64,000 nt of DNA from the NCBI RefSeq assembly GCF_036014115.1, contig NZ_CP107913.1, forward strand, positions 7,247,501 through 7,311,500, given 5' to 3'. This stretch comes from Streptomyces sp. NBC_00448. GTDB taxonomy: Bacteria > Actinomycetota > Actinomycetes > Streptomycetales > Streptomycetaceae. Shown here piece after piece: positions 16,781 to 25,900 of the stretch (positions are counted from its first letter, which is position 1; each line of letters starts with the position of its first letter). Under the pieces are notes generated by a model, which made no database searches, was not told the DNA's origin, and worked only from the letters and a program-made list of their open reading frames with translations. Both the position numbers and the translations under genes were made by a program.

Positions 16781-16856
16781 CCGCGGGCCGCCGGACCGAC
16801 GGGGGCGGACGGGCGTTCGGCGCACCGCGCGGCGAAGTCGCGAGAAGGCCACCGGG

Positions 16857-16862
16857 TAGGCT
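16857..16862 (+). promoter_or_regulatory. Candidate -10 of a leaderless rimO promoter
   Basis: TAGGCT ends 7 nt before the rimO ATG. No Shine-Dalgarno sequence is visible in the intervening bases. Confidence 0.5.
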
Positions 16863-16869
16863 GGTGCCC

Positions 16870-18570
16870 ATGCCCGAACCCCGTACCGTCGCCCTTGTCA
16901 CGCTCGGCTGCGCCCGCAATGAGGTGGACTCGGAGGAGCTCGCCGGCCGGCTGGCGGCGGACGGCTGGCAGCTCGTCGAGGACGCCGCCGACGCCGACGT
17001 GGCCGTGGTGAACACCTGCGGCTTCGTCGAGGCCGCCAAGAAGGACTCGGTGGACGCCCTGCTGGAGGCGAACGACCTCAAGGCGCAGGGCCGCACCCAA
17101 GCGGTCGTCGCGGTGGGCTGCATGGCCGAGCGGTACGGCAAGGACCTGGCCGAGGCGCTTCCGGAGGCCGACGGTGTCCTCGGTTTTGACGACTACGCGG
17201 ACATCTCCGACCGGCTGCGCACCATCCTGGGCGGCGGCATCCACGCCTCCCACACCCCGCGCGACCGGCGCAAGCTGCTCCCGGTGAGCCCGGTGGAGCG
17301 GCAGCGCGCGGTCTCCGGTACGGGCACGCGGAGCGGGGCGGTGGCGCTGCCGGGACACGGGCAGGGCGCGGCGGGCGCCGGGGAGGCGGACGAGGGCAGA
17401 GGCGCCGGAACCGACAGCGGTGTGGACGGGGGCGCGTCCGGTGCGGCCCGCGCGGCGGCGCACCCGACCGCGGACCCGGATGTGCCCTGGCAGGTGCCCG
17501 ATCTGCCGGAGGGTGTCGCTCCCGCTTCGGGGCCGCGCGCTCCGCTGCGCCGGCGGCTCGACTCCGGCCCGGTCGCGTCCGTGAAGCTCGCCTCCGGCTG
17601 TGACCGCCGCTGCACCTTCTGCGCGATCCCGTCCTTCCGCGGCTCGTTCATCTCCCGGCGCCCCTCCGACGTGCTGGGCGAGACCCGCTGGCTGGCCGGG
17701 CAGGGCGTCAAGGAGGTCATGCTCGTCAGCGAGAACAACACCTCCTACGGCAAGGACCTCGGCGACATCCGCCTGCTGGAGACGCTGCTGCCGGAACTGG
17801 CCGCCGTCGACGGTGTCGAGCGGGTCCGGATCAGCTACCTCCAGCCCGCCGAGATGCGGCCCGGGCTCATCGACGTCATGACCGGCACCCCGGGTGTCGT
17901 GCCGTACTTCGACCTGTCCTTCCAGCACTCCGCGCCGGGGGTGCTGCGCGCCATGCGCCGCTTCGGCGACACCGAGCGGTTCCTCGAACTGCTGCACACG
18001 ATCCGGTCGAGGGCGCCGGAGGCCGGCGTCCGGTCCAACTTCATCGTCGGCTTCCCCGGCGAGAGCGAGGAGGACCTCGCCGAACTGGAGCGGTTCCTGA
18101 GCGAGGCGCGGCTCGACGCCATCGGCGTGTTCGGCTACTCCGACGAGGAGGGCACCGAGGCCGCCTCCTTCGAGCACAAACTCGACGAGGACGTGGTCGC
18201 CGCCCGGCTCGCGCGGGTCTCCCGGCTGGCCGAGGAACTGACCGCGCAGCGCGCGGAGGAGCGGCTCGGCGCCACCCTGCGGGTGCTGGTCGAGGCGTTC
18301 GACGAGGAGACCGGCGAGGTCACCGGCCGCGCCGACCACCAGGCGCCGGAGACCGACGGCCAGGTCGTCCTGCTGCCGCCCGGTGGGAACCCGGCGGGCG
18401 CGGCGGCCGTTGGGGCATCCGGCGGGGAGTGGCGCCCGGCGCCCGGGACGTTCGTGACCGCGAAGGTGACGGGCACCGAGGGCGTGGACCTGATCGCCGA
18501 AGTGCTGCCCGCCCTGGCCGGTGCGGCCGGCGGCCAGGGTGCGGAGTGTTCCGAGGGAGTGGGCAGATGA
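16870..18570 (+). CDS. rimO: Ribosomal protein S12 methylthiotransferase RimO
   Basis: A radical-SAM enzyme that adds a methylthio group to an aspartate of ribosomal protein S12. Domains in the 566-aa product: an N-terminal MTTase domain with iron-sulfur ligands (TLGCARNEVDSE, NTCGFVEAAK, VGCMAERYG), the radical-SAM motif C244-x3-C248-x2-C251 (GCDRRCTFC), and a C-terminal TRAM-like domain. RimO is usually about 440-490 aa; the extra length is a Gly/Ala-rich insert (about 140-235) between the MTTase and radical-SAM domains. The start is ATG 16870; GTG 16864 is in frame but unsupported. The stop overlaps the pgsA start (ATGA), implying translational coupling. Confidence 0.93.
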   Translation: MPEPRTVALVTLGCARNEVDSEELAGRLAADGWQLVEDAADADVAVVNTCGFVEAAKKDSVDALLEANDLKAQGRTQAVVAVGCMAERYGKDLAEALPEADGVLGFDDYADISDRLRTILGGGIHASHTPRDRRKLLPVSPVERQRAVSGTGTRSGAVALPGHGQGAAGAGEADEGRGAGTDSGVDGGASGAARAAAHPTADPDVPWQVPDLPEGVAPASGPRAPLRRRLDSGPVASVKLASGCDRRCTFCAIPSFRGSFISRRPSDVLGETRWLAGQGVKEVMLVSENNTSYGKDLGDIRLLETLLPELAAVDGVERVRISYLQPAEMRPGLIDVMTGTPGVVPYFDLSFQHSAPGVLRAMRRFGDTERFLELLHTIRSRAPEAGVRSNFIVGFPGESEEDLAELERFLSEARLDAIGVFGYSDEEGTEAASFEHKLDEDVVAARLARVSRLAEELTAQRAEERLGATLRVLVEAFDEETGEVTGRADHQAPETDGQVVLLPPGGNPAGAAAVGASGGEWRPAPGTFVTAKVTGTEGVDLIAEVLPALAGAAGGQGAECSEGVGR

Positions 18571-19661
18571 GCGGAGGCGCCGAGCCCACACCGCCGCCGC
18601 TGCGGGCGGCCACCGCGGCGCGTCCGGCCGAGGCCGGCACCGGTGGGGACGGGAGCGGGCGGGGCGGGGCCTCCGGCGGTTCACGGGGTGCTGGTGCTGA
18701 GGGCGTTGGCGCCGGTGCTGCGGGCGCTGGTGCTGGTGCTGGTGTCGAGGGTGCTGGTGGTGCGCACGAAGCCGGTGCGCAGGCCGGACGGGGCAGCGGC
18801 CAGGCCGGGCTCTGGAACGTCGCGAACCTGCTGACCATGACCCGGCTCGTGCTGGTCCCGGGGTTCGTGCTGCTGCTCGTGCACGACGACGGGAACGACC
18901 CGGCCTGGCGCTCCTTCGCCTGGGCCGCCTTCGCCATCGCGATGATCACCGACCTCTTCGACGGCGAACTGGCCCGGCGCTACGGCCTCGTCACGGACTT
19001 CGGCAAGATCGCCGACCCGATCGCGGACAAGGCGATCATGGGCGCGGCGCTGGTCGGGCTGTCCGCTCTGGGTGACCTGCCGTGGTGGGTCACCGGGGTC
19101 ATCCTTTTCCGTGAACTCGGCATCACCCTCATGCGCTTCTGGGTGATCCGGCACGGTGTCATCCCCGCGAGCCGCGGCGGCAAACTCAAGACGCTCACGC
19201 AGGGCGTCGCGGTCGGCATGTACATCCTGGTGCTGACCGGTCCGCTGGCCAGCATCCGCGCCTGGATCATGGCGGTCGCGGTCGTGCTGACCGTGGCGAG
19301 CGGCGTGGACTACGTACGGCAGGCGGTCGTCCTGCGCCGGGCGGGCCTGGCGGCGCAGGCCGCCGATGCGGCTCACGACGAGACGGCGACCGCTCCGGCG
19401 GCGAGCGCCCCCGCGGCGACCGCTCAGGGCGCTCGGGGCGGTGCGCGGGTGTCGGCGACGGCGCCCGGGAGCGGGTCCGGGGCGACGCTCGCGGCGACGA
19501 GCGGGCCGGGAACGGGGACGAGGGCCGGGGGAGCGCATCGGGCCGAGCGTGCGGATGAGCCCGTGTCGAGGACCGATACCGCGCCTGGGGCCGAGGCCGA
19601 CCCGGCACCCGCGTCCGCCCCCGCGTCTGCCGCCGAGCGCGAGCGTCGGCAGGGCGTATGA
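18567..19661 (+). CDS. pgsA: CDP-diacylglycerol--glycerol-3-phosphate 3-phosphatidyltransferase
   Basis: A membrane enzyme making phosphatidylglycerophosphate for phosphatidylglycerol and cardiolipin. The CDP-alcohol phosphatidyltransferase signature D-x2-DG-x2-AR-x(n)-G-x3-D-x3-D is complete, from DLFDGELAR (Asp129) to GKIADPIAD. Several hydrophobic helices follow. The 364-aa length is about 170 more than usual. The first ~85 residues are Gly/Ala-rich and encoded partly by a GCTGGT-type hexamer run near 18,680-18,790. The last ~100 residues are Ala/Thr-rich. The start overlaps rimO by 4 nt and the stop overlaps cinA by 4 nt (ATGA both times), so the three form a coupled operon. Confidence 0.93.
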   Translation: MSGGAEPTPPPLRAATAARPAEAGTGGDGSGRGGASGGSRGAGAEGVGAGAAGAGAGAGVEGAGGAHEAGAQAGRGSGQAGLWNVANLLTMTRLVLVPGFVLLLVHDDGNDPAWRSFAWAAFAIAMITDLFDGELARRYGLVTDFGKIADPIADKAIMGAALVGLSALGDLPWWVTGVILFRELGITLMRFWVIRHGVIPASRGGKLKTLTQGVAVGMYILVLTGPLASIRAWIMAVAVVLTVASGVDYVRQAVVLRRAGLAAQAADAAHDETATAPAASAPAATAQGARGGARVSATAPGSGSGATLAATSGPGTGTRAGGAHRAERADEPVSRTDTAPGAEADPAPASAPASAAERERRQGV

Positions 19662-20269
19662 GCGCGGAGGGGCCGGTGGGGTCGCAGGCTTCGGGGCGGC
19701 CCGCGCCGACCGGGTCCGCGGAACCGGCTGAGTCCGCGCGTGAGGCCCTGCGGCTGCTCGTGGGTCGCGCGGCGACGCTCGCGGTCGCGGAGTCGCTCAC
19801 AGGCGGCCTGGTGGCCGCTGAACTGGCTGCCGTTCCCGGCGCCTCGCGGGCCTTCCGTGGTTCGGTCACGGCGTACGCGACCGAGCTGAAGCACGAGATC
19901 CTCGGCGTCGACGCCGCTCTGCTCGCCGAGCGGGGTGCGGTGGACCCCGATGTGGCGCGCGGGATGGCCGAGGGCGTACGCCACCGGCTCGGCGCGGACT
20001 GGGGCGTCGCGACCACCGGCGTCGCCGGCCCCACCCCCCAGGACGGTCAGCCGGTCGGCACGGTCTTCGTCGCCGTCGCCGGCCCGTCGGGCGCCGTGGT
20101 CGTCCCGCTGCGGCTCCCCGGGGACCGCGGCACGATCCGCCGGGCGTCGGTGGCGGCTGTCCTGGAACTGCTCACCGCCGAACTGCGGAGGAGTACGGTT
20201 GCGGGTCCGGAGTCCACCGGCCCCGGCCGAAGGACAGCGGAACGACAAGGGCCGAACGGCCACACGTAA
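19658..20269 (+). CDS. cinA: CinA C-terminal-type nicotinamide-nucleotide amidohydrolase (PncC)
   Basis: A 203-aa protein of the CinA C-terminal family, which deamidates NMN to nicotinate mononucleotide in pyridine nucleotide salvage. Family motifs are AVAESLTGGLVAAELAAVPGAS, a short run after it (FRGSVTAYA), and GVATTGVAGPTPQDGQPVGTV. The N-terminal COG1058 domain of full-length CinA is absent, as in most actinobacteria. About 35 extra N-terminal residues are low complexity. ATG overlaps the pgsA stop. The pgsA-cinA-clgR order is conserved in actinobacteria. Confidence 0.92.
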   Translation: MSAEGPVGSQASGRPAPTGSAEPAESAREALRLLVGRAATLAVAESLTGGLVAAELAAVPGASRAFRGSVTAYATELKHEILGVDAALLAERGAVDPDVARGMAEGVRHRLGADWGVATTGVAGPTPQDGQPVGTVFVAVAGPSGAVVVPLRLPGDRGTIRRASVAAVLELLTAELRRSTVAGPESTGPGRRTAERQGPNGHT

Positions 20270-20434
20270 CGGTCCCGGTACGACTACCGGCGGCCAAGGA
20301 TAGGGAAGAAGACGGGGGGAAGTGATGTTTGCAGCCCTGAGTGAACACGTCTTCGCTCCCCGCACGGGCGGTGCCCGAGGCGGTACGGTGGGGCGAGAAG
20401 GATGCGGTTTCGCGGTCCGAGGAGGGAGCCACCG

Positions 20435-20836
20435 ATGATCCTGCTCCGTCGCCTGCTTGGTGACGTGCTGCGTCGGCAGCGCCAGCGCCAGGGCCGCACT
20501 CTGCGTGAGGTCTCTTCGTCGGCCCGGGTCTCCCTGGGTTATCTCTCGGAGGTCGAGCGGGGGCAGAAAGAGGCGTCCTCCGAACTGCTCTCGGCGATCT
20601 GCGACGCCTTGGACGTGCCGATGTCCGAGGTGATGCGCGAGGTCAGCGACGATCTGTCGCTCGCGGAGCTGGCCCAGTCGTCGGCGGCCGAGACCCCGGC
20701 CGCGCCGATGAGGCCCCTGCTGGGCGCAGTCACGTCCGTCACCTCCGTCACGGCCGTACCATCCGCGCCGGACGAACGGATCACCATCAAGGCGCCCAAG
20801 AAGTCCGCGGAAGCCGTGGACGTCGTCGCCGCCTGA
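20435..20836 (+). CDS. clgR: ClgR, XRE-family activator of Clp protease genes
   Basis: The product is 133 aa. The Cro/C1 helix-turn-helix covers about 8-65 (GDVLRRQRQRQGRTLREVS, SLGYLSEVERGQKEAS). The C-terminus is Lys-Ser-Ala-Glu-rich and ends in -VAA. ClgR activates clpP1P2, clpC1 and lon in Streptomyces and is itself degraded by ClpP through a C-terminal Ala-Ala; that degron is visible here. ATG 20435 is chosen because GGAGGGA lies just upstream; an upstream in-frame ATG lacks this. The position after pgsA-cinA matches mycobacterial and corynebacterial clgR. Confidence 0.92.
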   Translation: MILLRRLLGDVLRRQRQRQGRTLREVSSSARVSLGYLSEVERGQKEASSELLSAICDALDVPMSEVMREVSDDLSLAELAQSSAAETPAAPMRPLLGAVTSVTSVTAVPSAPDERITIKAPKKSAEAVDVVAA

Positions 20837-20888
20837 ACCAGCTCGGTACCGCCGCTTGACGCGTGCGTCAGCGGTTGAGCGCACCTGC

Positions 20889-20928
20889 CGGCCCCGTCCG
20901 GGACGACACCCGTCCCGTGGCGGGGCCG
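20889..20928 (+). terminator. GC-rich two-part hairpin after clgR
   Basis: The outer stem CGGCCCCG/CGGGGCCG and inner stem CGGGACG/CGTCCCG enclose loop ACACC. There is no T tract, typical of Streptomyces terminators. Confidence 0.65.
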
Positions 20929-21030
20929 TCGTGTTCCTGCGGGGCGCACGCGGCGCGTGCCGCGCTGCCGATCGGGGGTGTGCGCGGGGTGGGTGCGGGG
21001 TCGGTGCGGGGGGCCGCTGTCTTTTGCCAT

Positions 21031-21054
21031 GTGTGGTGCGCAGAGGCAGGGTAG
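21031..21054 (+). promoter_or_regulatory. Weak SigB-like promoter candidate before dps
   Basis: GTGTG (GNNTN type) and GGGTAG are separated by 13 nt, close to the Streptomyces SigB/SigH pattern GNNTN-N14-16-GGGTAY but with short spacing and G at the last position. It lies 64 nt before dps. Confidence 0.28.
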
Positions 21055-21117
21055 GCGCAGAAGGTCAGTACGGGATGAATCGGACCCGAACGCGTCGATC
21101 CGCGAGGAGACAAGCGC

Positions 21118-21588
21118 ATGTCTGTCGTGAAGAGCCCCCTGGCCGAGCAGGCCCGCAAGACCGTCGGTGAAGCCCTCCAGGGTGCCCTGGTGGATCTGAT
21201 CGACCTGTCACTGCTGGCCAAGCAGGTGCACTGGAACGTCATCGGCCCCCGGTTCCGGTCCATCCACCTCCAGCTGGACGAGGTCGTGGACAGCGCTCGA
21301 GTCGCCTCCGACACTGTCGCCGAGCGTGCCTCCGCGATCAGCGTGACCCCCGACGGCCGCGCCGGCACCGTCGCCAAGACCAGCGGCATCGACACCGTCA
21401 CCGACGGGTGGGTCAAGGACGGCGAGGTCGTGGAGATCATGGTCGCCGCCCTCGACGCCTGCATCACCCGGATGCGTGAACGTATCCAGACCACCGACAA
21501 GCCCGACCCGGTGACCCAGGACATCCTCATCGGCATCACCGCCGACCTGGAGAAGTTCCACTGGATGTTCCAGGCGGAGAACGTCTGA
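21118..21588 (+). CDS. dps: Dps-family DNA-binding ferritin-like protein
   Basis: A 156-aa subunit of a predicted dodecamer that stores iron and protects or compacts the nucleoid. The inter-subunit ferroxidase ligands are in place: His38 (KQVHWNVIG), His50 (RSIHLQLDE), Asp65 and Glu69 (SDTVAERAS). No long Lys-rich tail is present, so direct DNA binding is uncertain. GAGGAGA lies about 8 nt upstream of the ATG. By position it matches the chromosomal dps paralogue beside clgR in S. coelicolor. Confidence 0.94.
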   Translation: MSVVKSPLAEQARKTVGEALQGALVDLIDLSLLAKQVHWNVIGPRFRSIHLQLDEVVDSARVASDTVAERASAISVTPDGRAGTVAKTSGIDTVTDGWVKDGEVVEIMVAALDACITRMRERIQTTDKPDPVTQDILIGITADLEKFHWMFQAENV

Positions 21589-21594
21589 GGCGCC

Positions 21595-22119
21595 ATGCGC
21601 GGCCCTCGAAGGACTCCGACGATACGGACCCGGACGACCCGGTCCCGGACCCGGACCTGCTCGCGCACGCGTGCCAGGCCCGCTCCGGCGCCGATACCGG
21701 CGGTACGGGTGGCGGCGCCCTTTTCGCCCGGGCCCGCCGCGACGGCCCGGGTCGGGGGCAGGGGCCAGGGTGCGGGTGGCGTGCGCGTGGTGCTGGCCCT
21801 GGTCGGCGGCGTGCTGTGGTGGCTGGCGGTCCTGCGGTTCGGCCTGCGGCCCGACACCTCGGGCGGTTCGGCCGGCGGCGTGCACGCCGCGATCGTCGCC
21901 GGCGGATGGAGCCTCGGCCTGATCCCCATGCACGCGGTGCCCGCACGGCGGCGGGAGGCGGCGCGCCGCCGCCGGACGAAGGCGCCCGCTCCCGTGCCGG
22001 CGGGGTCCGGCCTTTTCGAGGATCAGCCCCTGGCCGAGGACGACGCGGGACCTGGATCTGGGGCTGGTTCTGGGGCTGGGCCTGGCGCCGGACCTCGCTG
22101 GCACCGCGGGCACCAGTAG
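21595..22119 (+). CDS. Small membrane protein of unknown function
   Basis: A reading frame of up to 174 aa. The convincing part is central: two hydrophobic segments (VVLALVGGVLWWLAVL and AAIVAGGWSLGLIPM), a basic RRREAARRRRTK stretch, then a Gly/Pro/Ala-rich tail. The first ~60 codons (Arg/Thr/Pro-rich) look less coding, so GTG 21709 or GTG 21781 may be the real start. ATG 21595 lies 6 nt after the dps stop. The last 97 nt overlap the convergent nei2 gene. I do not recognise a family. Confidence is higher for the existence of a gene than for its start. Confidence 0.5.
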   Translation: MRGPRRTPTIRTRTTRSRTRTCSRTRARPAPAPIPAVRVAAPFSPGPAATARVGGRGQGAGGVRVVLALVGGVLWWLAVLRFGLRPDTSGGSAGGVHAAIVAGGWSLGLIPMHAVPARRREAARRRRTKAPAPVPAGSGLFEDQPLAEDDAGPGSGAGSGAGPGAGPRWHRGHQ

Positions 22120-22880
22120 GCCACCCGATCCTGCTGCCGGGTGTCGTCGCCGTGCCGAGCCGACCTGACCGCAGTGCCGCACCGCAGGCACGGCTGGTGC
22201 TCCCGGCCGTACACCCAGTGGGTGCGCCCGCGACGGGTGTCCCCGGTCGTCACATGGCCGGGGCGCGCCTTGTTCGCCTCCAGCAGTCGTCTGGCCAGCG
22301 CCACCAGCCGCTCCGGCGCCGGCACCGCCCCGAACGGTGTCCACGGCGTCACCCCACGCAGAAAGCACAGCTCGGCGACGTAGACGTTCCCGATCCCGGC
22401 CAGATTCCGCTGGTCCAGCAACGCCTCCCCGACCTGGCGGTCCGGGTCCGCGGCCAGCCGGGCGAGCGCTTGCTCCGCGTCCCAGTCCGGCCCGAGCAGG
22501 TCGGGCCCGAGGTGGCCGACCACCTCGCCCTCCTCCTCGGTGCTCAGCAACTCCAGCACCGGCAGCCGGTAGCCGACCGCGACCCGCTCACCCGCCGCCA
22601 GCACCGCCCGCACCTGGTGCATCGGCCCGCCCCGCCAGCGTTCCCCGGACCCGTACAGGTGCCACGCCCCGTCCATCCGCAGATGGCTGTGCAGCGTCAT
22701 GTCGCCTTCGAGCCGCGCCATCAGGTGCTTGCCGCGGGGCACCACCGCCAGCACCTGCCGTCCCACCAGGTCCACGGTCGCCAGCTTCGGCACGCGCAGA
22801 TCCGCCCGCACCAGCGGCTGCCCGGCCAGCGCCGCGTGCAGTCGATGGGCGGTCAGCCAGACCGTGTCTCCTTCGGGCAC
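22023..22880 (-). CDS. nei2: Endonuclease VIII-like DNA glycosylase (Fpg/Nei family)
   Basis: The product is 285 aa. It removes oxidised bases and nicks DNA at the abasic site. The mature N-terminus is Pro2-Glu3 in PEGDT; because Pro2 is the nucleophile, GTG 22880 must be the start even though its ribosome-binding site is poor (GGAGG only 1-2 nt away). GDT rather than Fpg's GELPE marks it as Nei-type. The H2TH region (LDQRNLAGIGNVYVAE) and C-terminal zinc finger (CLRCGT and CPRCQ) are intact. A Pro-Ala repeat tail follows the finger. It lies 37 nt after lhr on the same strand; the lhr-nei2 pair also occurs in mycobacteria. Confidence 0.9.
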   Translation of the reverse strand: MPEGDTVWLTAHRLHAALAGQPLVRADLRVPKLATVDLVGRQVLAVVPRGKHLMARLEGDMTLHSHLRMDGAWHLYGSGERWRGGPMHQVRAVLAAGERVAVGYRLPVLELLSTEEEGEVVGHLGPDLLGPDWDAEQALARLAADPDRQVGEALLDQRNLAGIGNVYVAELCFLRGVTPWTPFGAVPAPERLVALARRLLEANKARPGHVTTGDTRRGRTHWVYGREHQPCLRCGTAVRSARHGDDTRQQDRVAYWCPRCQRGPAPGPAPEPAPDPGPASSSARG

Positions 22881-22917
22881 CCCTCCATGATGGCGCCTGC
22901 GCCGTCCCCACCTCGCA

Positions 22918-25900
22918 TCAGCGGTCCTCCCGCAACCGCAGCCCGCGCGGTGTGGCGTGGAACCCCGCGGCCTCCAGCGCCCGGCCCAGCGGAGAGGTCA
23001 GCGCCGACTCGCCGTTGGCACGCTCCACCGTGAGGCGGCCCAGCGCTCCCTCCCGGACCGCCAGCGCGAGGGCGTCCGCCGCGGCCCCGACCCGTATCTC
23101 GTCCCGTGGCCAGGCCAGCAGGGTCTTGCCACCCCGCTCCACATACAGGGCGAGTTCGCCGTCGGTCAGCACCACCAGGGCGCCCGCCTTCCGCCCGGGT
23201 TTGTGGGAGACCCCCTCGGGCTGCTCCGGCCACGGCAGCGCGGCGCCGTACGGATTGGCCGGGTCCGCGGCGGCCAGCACCACCGTGCGGGACCGGTCGG
23301 GGCGTTCTTCCTCCCGCTCCCGCGCCGCGCTGAGGGCTCGCAGCCGGTCCACCGCGCCGTCCATCGCGAACTGCGCCGCACCCAGACCCTCCACCACGTA
23401 GCCGCGTCTGGCCTGCCCGGTCTCCTCGAACGCCGCCAGCACCCGATATGCCGCCGAGAAGCCGCCCGCCACTCCTTCCGCGGCCACGGCGCCCCGGGTG
23501 ACCACGCCGTGCCGGTCCAGCAGGGTGTGGGTCAGGGCGTGCGCCCGCAGGGTCGGATCTGCTTCGGGTGCGGGCACCAGGGACCAGCGGCCCGCGGTGG
23601 TGGGCGGCCCGGTCCGGGAGGCGGTGGCCCGTGGCGACCTGGCCGAGGCGAGCGAGCTGTACCTGCCGCGCGGCACCGAGCGCGGCGCCCGGTGCGCGGT
23701 CGCCCCCGCGGTACGGCCCGAGCCGAGTAGCGCCCTCAGTGGGGCGAGGGTGTCATTGGTCAGCCGCCCCGACCAGGCCAGGTCCCATACCGCGTCGGCG
23801 AGTTCCGGGTCGCTCGCCGTCAGCCCGGCCGCCCGCACCTGCTCGCCGATCTGCCGGAAGAACAAACCGTACCCGCCGGACAGCGCGCCGAGCACCGCCG
23901 TGTGCAACTCCGTCAGCTCCAACGGCTGCGGACCCGGCAGCAGCAAGGGTGCACTTTCGGACAAATACAGTGACACCCATCCGTCCTTGCCGGGCAGAGC
24001 CCCCGCTCCGGCCCACAGCACCTCGCCGGAGGCCGTCAACTCGTCCAGCATCGCCGGGGTGTAGCCGCTCACCCGGGACGGCAGCACCAGCTTCTCCAAC
24101 GCCGACGCGGGAACCGACGCGCCCTGCAACTGCTCAACCGCCCGCGCCAGGCCGTCCATCCCGCGCAGACCATGCGTGCCGACATGCTGCCACTGCGGCA
24201 GGAACACCCCGAGCGTGGCCGGCGGCACCGGCTCCAACTCCTGCCGCAGCGCGGCGAGCGAACGGCGCCGAAGCCGCCGCAGCACCGTGGCGTCGCACCA
24301 CTCCTGACCGGCTCCGCCCGGACGGAACTCGCCCTGCGCCACCCGGCCCGCTGCCGCCAGCCGGTGCAGCGTGCCGTCCGCCACGGCCCCACCCAGACCG
24401 AACCGGGCCGCGGCCTCGCCCGTCGTGAACGGGCCATGCGTCCGCGCGTACCTCGCCAGCAGGTCGCCCAGCGGGTCCTTGACCGGCTCGGTGAACGCCA
24501 CCGGCACGCCCACCGGCAAGGCCGTGCCCAGCGCGTCGCGCAGCCGCCCGGCGTCCTCCACCGCGGCCCAGTGCTCCTCCCCGGCGATCCGCACCCTGAT
24601 CGCCCGCCTGGCCGCCTCCAACTCCGCGGCCCACCCCGCCTCCGCGCCGCGCACCGCCAACTCGGTGCCGGTCAGCGGGCCGAGCACCCGCAGCAGGTCC
24701 GCGACCCCCTCCGCGTCCTTGACCCGGCGATCCTCCGTCAGCCACTGCAACTCGCTGTCCAGATCGGCCAGCACGTCGGGATCGAGCAGCTCCCGCAACT
24801 CCGCCTGCCCCAGCAGCTCCGCCAGCAGCCGCGAGTCCAGCGACAGCGCGGCCGCCCTGCGTTCGGCCAGCGGCGAGTCGCCCTCGTAGAGGAACTGCGC
24901 CACATAGCCGAACAGCAGCGAACGGGCGAAGGGCGACGGCTCCTGCGTGGTCACCTCCACCAACCGGACCCGCCGCGCCTCGATGTCTCCCATCAACTCC
25001 ACCAGCCCCGGCACGTCGAACACGTCCTGAAGGCACTCCCGGATCGCCTCCAGCACGATCGGGAACGACCCGAACTCCGACGCCACCTGGAGCAGTTGCG
25101 ACGCCCGCTGCCGCTGCTGCCACAACGGGGTGCGCCGGCCGGGAGTGCGGCGCGGCAGCAGCAGTGCCCGCGCCGCGCACTCCCGGAAGCGCGACGCGAA
25201 CAACGCGGACCCTCCCACCTGCTCCGTCACCAACTGCTCGACCTCGCCCTTGTCGAAGGCCACATCGCCCGCCCCCACCGGCGACTGCTCCGGATCGAAC
25301 TCGGCCCCCTTCGCCACCGGATCGGCGTCCAGCAGGTCGAGCCCCATCAGGTCCGCGTCCGGCAGGCGCAGCACGATCCCGTCGTCGGCGTGCATGGCCT
25401 GGGCGTCCAACCCGTAGCGCTCCTGGAGCCGGGCACCGAGCGCGAGCGCCCACGGAGCGTGCACCTGGGCGCCGAACGGGGAGTGGATGATCACCCGCCA
25501 GTCACCCAGCTCGTCCCTGAAGCGCTCCACCACGATGGTGCGGTCATCCGGGATGTGCCCGCACGCCTGCCGCTGCTCGGCGAGGTACGACAGCACGTTG
25601 TCGACCGCCCAGGGGTCCAGGCCGGCCGCGGCCAACCGCTCCCGGGCCGCCTCCGCGGGGAGCGCGCCCACTTCCCGCAGCCACCTGCCCAGCGCTCGGC
25701 CCAGTTCGAGCGGGCGTCCCAACTGGTCGCCCTTCCAGAACGGCAGCCGCCCGGGTACGCCCGGCGCGGGGGAGACCAGCACCCGGTCACGGGTGATGTC
25801 CTCGATCCGCCACGAGGTGGTGCCCAGCGTGAACACGTCGCCCACCCGGGACTCGTACACCATCTCCTCGTCCAGCTCCCCGACCCGGCCGCCGCCCTTC

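Noticed and set aside
20270..20434. ClgR autoregulatory site (GTTCGC-type) upstream of clgR
   Set aside because: A CTTCGCTCCCCGC stretch is only partly similar; too weak to annotate.
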